From assembly GCA_023053575.1 (NCBI GenBank), contig JAKZAP010000005.1, positions 7,564,001 through 7,628,000 of the forward strand: a stretch of 64,000 bases of DNA, read 5' to 3'. The stretch's first letter is position 1. The number at the start of each line of letters is the position of its first letter. Below are positions 35,440 through 45,917 of this stretch, piece after piece. The translations under genes and the position numbers were made by a program. Source of the DNA: Branchinecta lynchi (lineage: Eukaryota > Arthropoda > Branchiopoda > Anostraca > Branchinectidae). The notes under the pieces are model-generated. The model did not search any database and was not told the DNA's origin. It saw nothing but the letters and a program-made list of their open reading frames with translations.

Positions 35440-36060
35440 CATAATTTACATCAACCCCTAACAAGGTCCAAGAACATATTTTGCCAACCCCTTCGACCTT
35501 CGGTTGATCTATCTCTCTTTCTTGCAAAGAATCCGCGAGCTTACTAGTGTGATGAAAGCATGACTCATCCATGCGCAGAGCTATACTAGTGCGGAGAAAG
35601 GGGTAGGGGTTTGACGGAAACTAGAAAAAGCATTTGGGGTGTCCCCCTCCAGCCCCCCCCCCCCCTCAGTTACCGGATCCGATCCGAATTTGACAATGAA
35701 CATCCAAGACATTTGTTCTTGATGCCTGTCAAGTTTAATGCACGCCCGATTATCCACTATATCAACCCCTACTAATGTTCAACAACATACTTTGCCAACC
35801 CCTTCGACCTTCGGTTGATCTATCTCTCTCCGAATCCACGAGCAGATTGTGTGATGAAAGCATGACTCGTCCATGCGCAGAGCTGTATTAGTGCGAAGAA
35901 ACGGGTAGGGGTTTGACGAAAGCTAGAAAAAGCATTTCGAGTGTCCCCCTCAAGCCCCCACCCACCCAGTTACCGGATCCGATCGGAATTTGAGAATGAA
36001 CATCCAAGACATTTGTTCTTGATACCTGTCAAGTTTACTGCACACCCGATTATCCGTCCC
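35440..36060 (+). repeat. 321 bp tandem duplication inside family A
   Basis: CCAACCCCTTCGACCTTCGG begins at 35484 and 35805. Both units carry GATGAAAGCATGACTC.TCCATGCGCAGAGCT and then a C-tract core. Between GACCTTCGG and GGGTAGGGG is ~130 bp not found in other A copies, so an older insertion was duplicated with its host core. Confidence 0.8.
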
Positions 36061-36299
36061 AAAGTTATGAATGTTACTAATTTCCGTATTCCCCATGTTG
36101 CCAATCCCCCATTGATGGTCGGATCGGGGAAGTGATTATTTCCAAGTTAATCCGGTTGGGTCCCTGATATGCGTGCCAAGTTTTATCGTCCTAGGTCATG
36201 TGGAAGTGCCCAAACTAGCAAAATGCGGACAGACCGACAGACAGACAGACATTACAATCGCTATATGGCACTTGAGTAAGCTCAAGTGCCGTAAAAACA

Positions 36300-36845
36300 C
36301 AACAACTCAGGCGAACAAGGGTCCTGTTTTAATTTTGAATTATTTTACCCAATAAATATTCCTTCAACCCAAGCTGACTGCGGTTCACATTTGACAGTGC
36401 AAAACGGATATGACGGCTATTCTATGGCATGGGTCCTTTTCAGGTTCAAGCCGCTCTAGCCGGAAACCGAACTAGTGGAAAGATTCTGGCTTAAGTATCT
36501 GATTCTGAAGAAAAAAACAGCAGCTGTGTTCAAAATGGAATCGCAGCACCAACGTCAACTACAGCTTCAACTTGTATACAAGCAACTTCCACGAAGAAAT
36601 TCTCAAAATCAGATATTAAGCTAGAGTCTTATTTGTTTTTCACAAGTTCACTTCAAGCCTTAGAGGCTTTTACCTGACGAGGATTCTTGCCAAAAAGAGC
36701 CGAAATATAGCTCCAATAAAATTCAGCTGGCATATCCGTTTTGCACTGTCAAATATGGACCGTAGTCATCTTGGGCTGAAGGAATATTTATTGGGTAAGA
36801 TAATCCAGAATTAAAATAGGACACTTTTTCGCCAGTTGGGTCAGG
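36300..36845. mobile_element. Foldback element D with ~230 bp arms
   Basis: Left GTCCTGTTTTAATTTTGAATTATTTTACCC...GACAGTGCAAAACGGATATG mirrors right CATATCCGTTTTGCACTGTC...GGGTAAGATAATCCAGAATTAAAATAGGAC. Arms are roughly 36320-36540 and 36580-36830 with several indels. No coding capacity. Confidence 0.75.
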
Positions 36846-37289
36846 CTGATTTCCACACCCCATAAACTTGCAACATAATGCTTGCAGAACTTTTGGCGTG
36901 CTCCTTAATACTTTTCATCGAACAAAAATATCAGATATTAACACCAAGACGGCCATTGAAAATAACCTATCCGAGCCGAAGGCGAGGTAGGTTATGAAAA
37001 ATATATTTTGAAATATTTTGAAAAATACATTTTGAAATGGCCGTCGAGGTTGTTATTCTGATATGAACTGACATGGAGGTATGCTAACTATTATAACTTT
37101 TATGAACAGAATAGTCTTACAGGAAGGACTTATTCTTCTTTCGTTGTACTTAGTAGCTACTTTTGTAGGGAATTTTTGTTTAGTGAAATGGCAAGCCTAC
37201 GATAGAAATGTAAAAATGACTACTGGGATGTGACCCGCGCATTTCAGTTTATAACAATACACAATTACAATACACTTTTACACAATTTC
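36846..37289. other. Unassigned stretch
   Basis: No gene recognised. A local GAAATATTTTGAAAAATACATTTTGAAAT-type imperfect repeat lies near 36990-37040. Confidence 0.4.
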
Positions 37290-38034
37290 ACAAGAATGAT
37301 ATACATCAGTGATAGGAACGAAGGGGATTTGGTCACTGTAAGGGGAGCTAGAGGGGGGGGGGGGGGGGGACCGAAATGTCAGTGACAGCGAGTTAAGGTA
37401 CTTCCACATGTGCTAGGACAATGAAACTTGGTTTAAACATTAGCTTTCACATGATTAGCTTAGAAATAGTCAGTTTCCCGACCGGACCATCGCGGGGGTG
37501 GAGGGAGGGGAAATCCAGAATCCTAGATATGTATAGCTTTTGAACGGGTGATCGGATCTTAACGAAACTTGATATTCGGAAAGAGCTCGTGTCTCAGATG
37601 TCCTATTCAAGTCCGGACAGGATCCGATCAATTTGGCCTGGGGGGGGGGGGGGAGCAACTAAGATGAAACTTGGTGTGAAGAACAAGCACAAGAAGTAGT
37701 TACAAACCGGATCTGGTTCGACAACTGTGAGGGGAGTTGGGGGATGTGGTCACGAATTAAGGTACTTCTAGTTGTGCTAGGACGACGAAACTTGGCTTGG
37801 ACATTAGAGACTTGACAAGATTTGCTTAGAAATTGTCACTTCCCAGATCCGACCATCCCTTAAAGTACTCATCTTCACCGCAAAGTACAAAAAAACTTAA
37901 GCAAAACCTACATTTTCATGACTCCTGGGAGCCCATGACCATTTTTGCCTCAAGGGTTTGCTTAAAAAAAAAAAATAGTTTTTGGCACCCCGTGCGTATC
38001 CTATCTTCACCAAAAAGTAAAAATAAAGATTTTC
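37290..38034 (-). mobile_element. Family A repeat, internal part only
   Basis: Purine-strand cores (GATGAAACTTGG boxes, G-tracts at 37356 and 37641) followed by second-core sequence from 37857 (CCCTTAAAGTACTCATCTTCACC). Neither terminus present. Confidence 0.7.
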
Positions 38035-38140
38035 ACCAAACGATGTATATTATATTTGACGATGCAAACGATAAGTCAGCTACATTTGTATTAGAGCTCG
38101 AGAGCAAGGGTCCTCCCTAGGCTCAAGGTGGATATACATT
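38035..38140. mobile_element. Fragment of foldback element D
   Basis: CGATGCAAACGATAAGTCAGCTACATTT..TTAGAGCT matches the arm of the D copy at 62885 (GGTGCAAAACGGATAAGTCAGCTAC). Confidence 0.5.
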
Positions 38141-38756
38141 CTTGATCAAATTTTCCACTTGAAGTCTACTCCCCACACGAATAGTTTCTACAAACTTAGT
38201 GAATAACCCACTTACCTCTAGTCCTTGCGAGCGTCCTTGGGTGGGCTTTTCTCTTTTTGGAAAGACCTGTTTCTGAACCGGTTGTTCTGGGGTCGTCTTG
38301 AGTTGTAATACGTCCGGTAGCTTTTGCTGGTCCCGGGCGTTTCGGCTCTGTCTTTCTTCGACCATCGGGTGTTCTTGGCAGCATAAGTGCTGCCCAGTTT
38401 CCCGTTTTTTGGCTTATATAAAGCCAATTGCGCAAGTCATTTAACTTTCTTGCTTTCTCACCTGCTTCAGAAAGATCGTCTCCAAACAAATATTTCGTGA
38501 TCTTAGTCTCAGGTGCGCAAAGACCCACTGACACTATTGGGTTCAAGTAAGGTTTCAAAGTGTAACGCCGGGCCATGTTTAATTCATGGTTAGCTGTACA
38601 CTGTAAAGTAAAATACCCCTCTTTTTGTGAAATACGTTGCAAATGACACGGATTCCGTTTGCCCAGCTTTACTTTCTGAGCTTTAGAAAAGGCATACATC
38701 GTCAGATCAGGTTGAAAGATAATGGACTGTGGTGGTACTTGTAAGAGTAAAGGCAA
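38123..38756 (-). pseudogene. Unplaced ORF, possibly DIRS-like gag fragment
   Basis: A 186-codon minus-strand frame (38756-38196) with no breaks in its first ~110 codons. It includes YTLKPYLNPIV and KITKYLFGDDLSEAGEKARKLND, followed after an apparent frame change near 38410 by a basic Arg/Asn/Gln/Lys-rich tail (38427-38218) and a third overlapping frame to 38123. From memory, KP.L......LC....VTKYLFGDDL followed by a basic RNA-binding-like tail occurs in the gag-like ORF of animal DIRS-type retroelements. No tyrosine recombinase or RT was found nearby. If that recall is wrong this is an unknown ORF. The frame overlap signals decay or recoding. Confidence 0.4.
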
Positions 38757-38759
38757 CGT

Positions 38760-39238
38760 AATACATATAACGCTAGAAAAGGAAATTTATTTTCGTTCGA
38801 TTTTGCAACTGGAAAACTCTTCAAACAAAAACGTTACCCTGTTTTTTTTTTCTTACGAACTTCCGTCGCCGAATTCTATTGGCTCTCCTGTGCTACGATA
38901 TGGTACTGAAGGCTCAAAATGATTCCTTTTCGGTTTAATCGAAGGCCTATATCTTGAAAAAAAAAAAATCTGCCCACTTCAACGTTTTTACAAAAAGAGT
39001 CACAGCTTGATGGCTAGTTTGTAACATATTCTGTGATACGTTTTTGTAAATGAAACTGTTTTGAGAACTGTTTTAAGATCCGTTGAACAAAGTATAGGTT
39101 GCAAAACCGTTTCTACAATACACGTTTATGGACCTTGAACCCTGAGTTCGAACTTTTTGCAGAGGCTATGTATTCGTCAATTCAGTTTCAGAAAACCCTA
39201 CAATCGGAAACCACAATCGGAAAATTTTGTGTCTCGAT
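38760..39238. other. Unassigned AT-rich stretch
   Basis: No exon or element recognised. Confidence 0.4.
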
Positions 39239-39492
39239 CAGAGGCATTACCAGCCAAAATATTTCGGGGAAGGGGGGAAGGTAATTGCCGACTGGCTGGT
39301 CGTTTTACCGACTGTTTTAGCAGAGATACCGACATTATTTAAGAATAATGCATGTTTTGACGAAAAATCGACTGTTATCGACTGTTTTGAAGATTGAAAA
39401 CTTTGTTTTTGAATTGACTGTATCCGTTTGACTATTTCAAAAAATTGAATGGAAAATACCCCCCCCCCCTCCCCCCATTTGTGGTGCCCCTG
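39239..39492 (-). mobile_element. hAT-type MITE, copy 3 (254 bp, inverted)
   Basis: Reads CAGAGGCATTACCAGCC at left and GGTGCCCCTG at right, the reverse of the 24538 copy, with exact 8 bp duplication GTCTCGAT at 39231-39238 and 39493-39500. Interior has the same CGACTGTTTT repeats. Confidence 0.9.
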
Positions 39493-39784
39493 GTCTCGAT
39501 TCTTGTTCTTGTGATCGCTTTGCTTTTAACATTTACAACATCACTTTGATATCCATGTTTTATTGGATTCTGGGGTAAATAGATAAAAGTCATGAGGTAA
39601 AAATAAAAAAAAGAGCGTAGCTTGGTCGGCATCCAAGGTCATTCAACAGGAAATAATTTATATATAATTTAGTGAAACATAAAAACCGTAAAAAACGGTC
39701 GAAGTGATCAAACTTTTCCAAAAAACAGCAAAGGGCATAAACGAAATAACTCAACACTGTGAGATACGGGACTTCCTAAAAGTG

Positions 39785-39841
39785 TATTCTCGCCGTTCCC
39801 CGAGGACCCCTCGGGGAATCGAAGGGAACGGCGAGAATAGA
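39785..39841. repeat. Strong hairpin TATTCTCGCCGTTCCC
   Basis: TATTCTCGCCGTTCCC is mirrored by GGGAACGGCGAGAATA, with a second palindrome CCGAGGACCCCTCGG inside. Related phrases (CTCAGGGAACGTCGAGAATACG, GGAGTGATTCCCTGGG) at 40076-40175 suggest a two-part element of unknown class between ~39780 and 40180. Confidence 0.6.
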
Positions 39842-40559
39842 GGGAGTCACTCCACGCGGACTCCGCCTAGGAAAACAATTAGAACACGGCTTCTAAAATG
39901 GATTTTGTTCAAAAATGTGCAGTTGACAAAATTACTGGATCCACTTTATTTTGGGTTTTGTTTATTCTGATTCTTTTTATTAATATTACATTGCACCAAC
40001 ACTGGCAAAAATTGATTACCCTCCGAATATGAAAGGGAGTCCTTTTTTATGATGGTATAATCAAAGCATTCCCCACCCGTGGGGACTCGGGAGAATAGTC
40101 GGAGTGATTCCCTGGGACAAACAAAAACACGACTACTCCTTAAGCGGAGTCCTCAGGGAACGTCGAGAATACGCCTTAAGTGAAAGCGTTTGTGAACCTA
40201 CAATTGGCTGGAAAAGGTATCCTAACTCTTTTTTGATCGTATGGTTCCATTTTTCGCATAGGTGTTTGAAAAGATATTACAGCTTAAGGTCTTCAAACTC
40301 TTATTACAAAAGCGAATTATGCTTTCTATCGGTAGGTTTTGCATGAAGCGTCATAGCCAATCAAAAGTAGACGATACTAATTTTTTCTTTAAAAAATCCA
40401 CTAACGTCTTACTTTCACAACTCTGTTAGAAAAATATTATTGAACTAGTTGACAACGTTTCTACCATTAACAGGCTCATAATTGTCACCATACGCCGATA
40501 AGTATTTGTTATCACGGGAATCTATATCAAAAGTCCTTTACCTCCCGCTGTTAAACTCA

Positions 40560-40730
40560 TTTTGTTAGCTCCCTTCCATGAAAGAAAATTCCGTTTTCTT
40601 CTTGTTTGTCGCGCCATCTTTCAAAACTGAAAAGTGCGCGAATTGTGACTCATAACTATGGATGAGTGAGTCACATCATTATACACATTTGTTGAAAAGG
40701 ATAAAGATGTTCTGGAGCTCTGCCAGAGTA
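40560..40730 (+). promoter_or_regulatory. Possible promoter and short first exon
   Basis: GCGCCATCTT at ~40612 fits the YY1-type start-site motif. Two TGACTCA-type (AP-1-like) sites in inverted order lie at ~40649 and ~40667. ATG at 40708 reads seven codons to a donor GTAAGT at 40728. A TACTAAC branch-site match (40985-40991) and AG at 41016-41017 would join it to the zinc-finger-like exon. All by motif only. Confidence 0.3.
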
Positions 40731-40766
40731 AGTAAATAATTTAATCTCTGTTTTTGTTTTCCTTGT

Positions 40767-40850
40767 TAGCCTGTTTCAGACCAACTGGATGCTCCTAAGC
40801 TTTTCTTGGTTAGCCTGTCTCAGACAAACTGAATGCTCATAGGCTACAAT
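40767..40850 (+). repeat. 44 bp direct duplication
   Basis: TTAGCCTGT.TCAGAC.AACTG.ATGCTC appears twice, from ~40767 and ~40811. Confidence 0.8.
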
Positions 40851-41053
40851 CCTATTTGCGTAAGCTTAGTGAAGAAATGATTTCTTAATTCCCTTAATTA
40901 ATTTCTTTTGATAATTCTATGAATAATTTCTGAACTCTTTCTAATACCAATCTAATTTAATACCAATCAATTTTACTTTCACCTTACTAACTTACCTGGC
41001 CAAACCGAGCAAATCAGCATTAGAGCTTAGTCTAGTCTGGTGAATGTTATGCC

Positions 41054-41627
41054 ATGTCACCTGAAAGGTTGAGGTGTAAGGACTGTGGTTATAAATTCTA
41101 CAGTGAGTTGTTTCTTGAGAAACATTAGGCGATAGATGTTTCGGTCATGGGGAGATTGATCGAGATACGCTTTTCTGCCTTTTTTTTGTCAGAAAAGATT
41201 TTGTATAGTAGTTTTGTAAGTCAAGCTTGGATGTCCACATCCAGTTGGTTCATCCTTCTGATACTGTGAATTCCCCGTTGTCTTGTCTTGGGTTTTTTAA
41301 TCCTACTTCATCTTCTGACACTGGATCCCTTCCTGAACCTTTACCTATCCCTCAGCCTCCCATACCACCTCAATTCCCAATTTTTGTTGTTGATGATACT
41401 GATATTGGAGGAAATGTTTGTTCCTATTTGCCTGATGTGACAGTTGAGCGGGAAGAAGCAAAGCTTTTCCTTAGGCTTCAATATTTCCACACTGTCAGCA
41501 AGAAGGCTTCTCATGAAATTATTGCTGGAATTCAGAAACTTCAACCTTTATATCAAGCACATTGTTCTGACCCAGAAGCTTATGTTTATATTCCATTTGA
41601 GAGGCTGGACTCAAAGGATAAGAGAAT
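41054..41627 (+). pseudogene. Broken zinc-finger-like gene fragment
   Basis: ATG at 41054 opens MSPERLRCKDCGYKFYSEL...EKH, a C-x2-C-x12-H half finger, ended by TAG at 41126. In a second frame, after a double TAG (41206-41211), comes SSLDVHIQLVHPSD, the helix and H-x4-H half of another finger. That frame stays open through a Pro-rich linker, an acidic segment and REEAKLFLRLQYFHTVSKKAS...GIQKL. Zinc fingers followed by a segment of this kind occur in families of invertebrate and fish genes of uncertain, partly transposon, origin. At ~41627 the frame runs into a non-LTR element (next entry). Two stops and a frame change make it a pseudogene here. Function not assigned. Confidence 0.5.
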
Positions 41628-41723
41628 TGTTTTTCTATTGCAACCTACATCTACTAACACTTTGACCATATTGCTTTACAAAAGAGTATTTTCAAGCGTA
41701 AGTGCCTAGGATCCCAAGTTTCC

Positions 41724-43085
41724 ATGTCTGATTTGCCGGATGATAGAATGATAGGGGTTACTTTCCAGTCGCTGGCGTTCAAGATCCTTTTTATAAATGT
41801 GTATATGCCTGTATGTTGTGCCGAAAATGAGCCACTGTTTTTAGATTGTCTAAGTCGTCTTCAAGGATATATTGAGTTAGGTTCGTACGATAGCTTGTGT
41901 ATTTTGGGAGACTGGAATGCTAATGCGAGACCTGGATGTGAAACCCCGTTTTTCAAACAATTGTTAGAATTTTCAACAGCAAACAATCTGGTTCTCGCGG
42001 ATGTGGAACAGCTACAAGACGATTATACATATGTCAGCGAAGCCCATCTGAATTCGGTTTCTTGGCTAGACCACATACTAGTAAGTAGAAATTTGGGTTC
42101 CCTTGTAAGTGACCTTAGGATTCGTAAGGAATTCGGCCCTGACCACTTACCTTTAGCGTTTAACCTACGAGTCCCTGTGGATGTCATCGGCAATAGTAGC
42201 AGTAGTGGTCCCGTGAATATTGTGGACTGGAATTCTTGTGACCCTGAGTCAATAATGGCTTATACTTCATCAACACGCGCCCAGTTTAACGAACTAGATC
42301 TCCAGGCCCCAGGGCTTCAGTGTAATAACAGTCAATGTAATGACCCTTCGCACGTGTCAGAGCTAAACGACGTATATATTTCTTTTATTAACGCTATGAT
42401 CCTAGCTTCTAAGCTTCTGCTTCCCTCCAAGGGTACGAATGGCCGACGGCGTCCACCAATCATACCCGGGTGGAACAACCATCTGAAAGAGCTTTACGCG
42501 CATTCGAAAACTAAATTTCATGAATGGGTTGCTGCTGGTAGACCCCTGCTATGTTCGGTCCATGAAGCGATGAGATCTGCAAGATCTTTATTCAAAATTA
42601 AACTGAGGTGGTGTAGGGGGAATGAGAACCAACTAAGGGCTGAAAGTCTTGCTAAGTCTTTTTTGCTGGATAAACCCAGGAAGTTTTGGTCACATGTGAA
42701 GCGTGCTTTCTCGTCTCGGCCCCCGATTGCTCAGTGCCTAGATAATATTACGGGTGAACAGGAGATAGCAAGACATTGGAAGATGAAATTTGAGAATCTG
42801 TTTAATTCCATTCCTAGTGATTGTGATGATTTATTGGTTTTACCTGATGAAAATCCGATAGTCATTTTTCAAAGTTGTCTTGTTGAAAAGTATTTGAAAG
42901 AGATGGACCTTGAAAAGGCAGGAGGCCTTGACAGTCTGTCAGCAAAGCATCTCAAGTATGCTTCTTTTGAGAAAATAGCTATTCTGACTTCCCTTTTCAA
43001 TGGTTTTGTCCGTCATGGTTTTTTCCTGACCTTCTTACTAAGGTTGTTATTGTTCCGATACCTAAGGGGAGGGGTTGTGATATAA
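41724..43085 (+). pseudogene. L1a endonuclease and linker ORF
   Basis: The frame is open for 453 codons from Met 41724. Endonuclease landmarks: INVYMPV, LGDWNANARPG (catalytic D/N), SWLDHILVS and GPDHLPLAF (catalytic DH pair). These belong to APE-type nucleases that nick the genomic target. In-frame sequence upstream to 41658 is probably also element. The C-terminal part has KFWSHVKRAF and the thumb-proximal AGGLDSLSAKHLKYA. A +1 shift near 43018-43025 breaks it from the RT frame, which is the main lesion. Confidence 0.85.
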
Positions 43086-44257
43086 CAAAATCCGATAACT
43101 ATCGTCCAATAGCACTAGCAACCCTTATTTAGAAAATTTTTGAATATTGTCTTGCTGATGCTATCCGTGAGTCGGTAAAGACTAGTTTTTATCAGTTTGG
43201 TTTCAAGGATAAATGCAGTGTCGAATTTCCGGTATTTCTTTTGAAGTTTGTTGTAGAATACTTTTGGTTTTTTTCGACACCTGTTTTCGCTTGTTTTGTG
43301 GACTCTACGAAAGCTTTCGACAGAGTAAATCACAAAAAAATGTTACGGATTTTGTTAGATCGGGGCGTGCCACCTTCTGTTGTCCGACTGTTATGTTTTT
43401 GGTTTCGGTCCCAGCGGTTTTCTATACGGTGGGGCAACAAACTCAGCGATGAATTCGTCATGGTCAATGGTTTGAGGCAAGGTGGCCTACTTTCCCCAAT
43501 TTTGTACGCGGTGTACGTGGACGGTCTAACTGAGAGGCTTCAAAAAGCATCAGTTGGGTGCATGATTGGTAACCGATCGTTCAACCACTTCTTATTTGCT
43601 GATGATTTAGTGCTTTTGAGTCCGACTGTTTTCGGGCTAAACAGGTTACTGGAGTTGTGTGATGTACATGCCGAGGAGTTTGATATTATGTTCAATACTA
43701 AGAAAACTTATGCTATGGCGTTTTTGCCTCCTAAATGCAAGGCACTTAAAAAAGACATTTTCCTTTCGGGTAGGCGTATTGAGTACGTAAGAGATTTCCG
43801 GTATTTAGGTTTTGTCATCAATGAATCTTTAAATGATGATAGTCATCTGCGGCAGACGATGGCCAGTCTATGCAAGCGTGGCAATGTTCTTATATGGAAA
43901 TTTGGGATAACTTGTACTAGTGTTAAACTTTGCCTTTTTCGCACTTACTGTTACCAGTTATTTGGTATTGCGTTAGTGTATAAGCACTCTGTTCGGACGG
44001 ATTATGGGCTCAATGTTTGTTTCAATAGCATTTTCCGTCGTTTGCTAAAGTTGAGCCGCTTCGCAAGCATGTCACAATCTCTTGTTCTGAACAGATGCTG
44101 TACATACAAAGAGCTTAAAAGAAAAGCTACAGTGTCGCTTCTTAATAGGCTTTGGGATTCTGAGAATCCGCTAATTGTTACTGCTAGCAACCATATCCAC
44201 CACAGTCTGCCATTGTGGCGACATCTTCTGTCAGTCCACACATTCCCAATGCGGTGA
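43025..44257 (+). pseudogene. L1a reverse transcriptase ORF
   Basis: Open frame except for one TAG at 43130-43132. RT landmarks in order: NYRPIALATL (motif 2a), FVDSTKAFDRV (motif A), NGLRQGGLLSPILYAVYVDGL (motif B), FLFADDLVLLSP (motif C, YADD-equivalent), FRYLGFVIN. The C-terminal part lacks a clear zinc knuckle. With one frameshift and one stop in 2.6 kb this copy is damaged but not old. Confidence 0.88.
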
Positions 44258-44379
44258 GATGTGGAATTTTGTTGTTTACTTGTCTTGTTTATTTTGTGTG
44301 TTTTTCTTTCTGTATGGTCTGTAGACTGAATTAAAAGATATTGATTGATTGATTGATTGAAAGGAAGAAATAAGAGAAT

Positions 44380-45140
44380 GCTGTGGGTACAGAGTATAAT
44401 TACATGAACATATGAATGCTATGATGGGAGATCCTGAAATATTATCCTTGTAGTTTCAAGGAAAGAAGGACAAGGTTTCAAATACAGTCAGTTATACTGA
44501 TGCTCCTTCTAAAAAGAATTTGTGTTGTGCTGCGTTAAGTTGTGCTCTCTAATTTGTTGTTGATAAGTCTCAAGTTATCAATTCGCCTTGTTCTGGCTCA
44601 GCATTCAAAGTGGACTAGATTCTGTTAGTCCCCATTGTCTCAAAATCAACACTTCTGTGTGTCTATAGACATAGCCTACTTATAAGTCGGGTCTATAGGG
44701 TAATGGGTAACTTACATTTTCTATACTACCTGCAGGGAGTAGATTCCAGATTTTCTACTCGTCAACCTGAGAGCTATTTTACTATGTCTTTCAGATGTGC
44801 TGATGGTGAGACATAGGGGGAATAATAGAAACTAGTCCGCTTGGAAGTGGAAGTACTTACTGTGATTTTTTTCTTGTTGTTTTATTTGTGCCATGATTTT
44901 AACTCAATGTGATGTACTATGATTTTTTTTCCCTTTCCAAAACCAATTTGACCTCAATCTTTATGCTTATAAGCTTACTGTCATTATGTTTTTGATGAAT
45001 TATTTCGAAGATTACTGTGATTGTTTTCTTGATGCCTTATTTACGAGTTTCCAAAGCGTCCAAAGCGTCCAAAGTTATATGTAATTATTAAATCCATGGT
45101 TTCTTGAATAGCTCGGTTCTTATGTAACTTGCAGCTTTGC
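44380..45140. other. 3' flank of the zinc-finger relic, nothing recognised
   Basis: AT-rich with no domain. Removing the L1a insertion would let the 41.6 kb frame run a further nine codons to a stop at 44401-44403. Confidence 0.4.
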
Positions 45141-45917
45141 TCAAGTGCCATATACATATCACTTTTCGGTCTGTTGGTCGATCGGTCTGTCGGTTCACTG
45201 TTCTCGAGTTAGGATACTTCCAGAAACGTTAGGACGATGAAACTTGGCAGGCAAATAAGAGACCCAACCAAACTAACTTGGAAATAGTCACTTCCCCAAT
45301 CCGACCACCGAGGGGGGAGTGGAGGGATGGAGAATCCGGAATGTTGAGTCTGTAACTTTCGGACGGGTTATCGGATCTTAATGAAACTTTACATTTGGAA
45401 TCTCGTGTCTCAGATCTCCCACTTCGAGTCCTAAACGGATCCGATGAATGTGGGGGGGGGGGGAGTTGGGGGGAGAACCGGAAATCTTGTGACACGATTA
45501 GAGTGGAGCGATTGGGATGAAACTTGGTGGGAAGAACAAGCACGCGCCCTAGATGCATCAGAGACGGAATCGGACCGGATGCGGACCCTGGGGGGGGGGG
45601 GGCTAAGACGATGAAAATTGGCTTAACCAGTTGAGGCTTGAGATGATTGGCTTAGGAATAGTCTGTTTCCCGATCTGACCATCGTGGGGAGGGGGAGGGA
45701 TGCAGAATCCGGAGTCTTGAGGCATGTATAACTTTTGAATGGGTGATCGGATCTGGATGAAACTTGATATCTGGAGAAGCCTCATATCTCAAATTTCCGA
45801 GATCGGTTCCGACCAGATCCCACGAATGTGGGGTGGGGGTGGTTGGAGGGGAGAACCGGAAATCTTGTGACACCCTCAGAGTGGAGTGATGAAACTTGGC
45901 GGGAAAAGCAAGCACAG

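Larger units (their letters stand above)
34183..36295 (+). mobile_element. Family A repeat, complete (2.1 kb)
   Basis: Starts AACAAGATCTGAAAGCTCATATGGCACTTGCAAG, then a 98 bp duplication, second-core units (GCGCTAGAAATGCATC.., CCCTTGAGGCAAAAATGG), then G-tract cores from 34900, an internal 321 bp duplication, GACAGACCGACAGACAGACAG and the GGCACTTGAGTAAGCTCAAGTGCC hairpin ending GTAAAAA. Confidence 0.8.
41628..44360 (+). mobile_element. Non-LTR retrotransposon L1a (2.7 kb, endonuclease + RT)
   Basis: 5' truncated inside the endonuclease, followed by most of an AP-type endonuclease, a linker, the reverse transcriptase and a 3' UTR with TATGGTCTGTAGACTGAATTAAAA and a (TTGA)n tail at 44341-44360. 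ATAAGAGAAT occurs immediately before (41618-41627) and after (44370-44379) and is the likely target duplication, embedded in AAAGGA..TAAGAGAAT on both sides with a 5 bp indel. A second copy is at 59790-62272. The tail and motif set suggest the CR1/L2/Jockey group; clade not decided. Confidence 0.9.

Noticed and set aside
41698..41703. GTAAGT as a splice donor of the zinc-finger-like exon
   Set aside because: It lies inside retrotransposon sequence downstream of the inferred insertion point, so it is probably coincidental.
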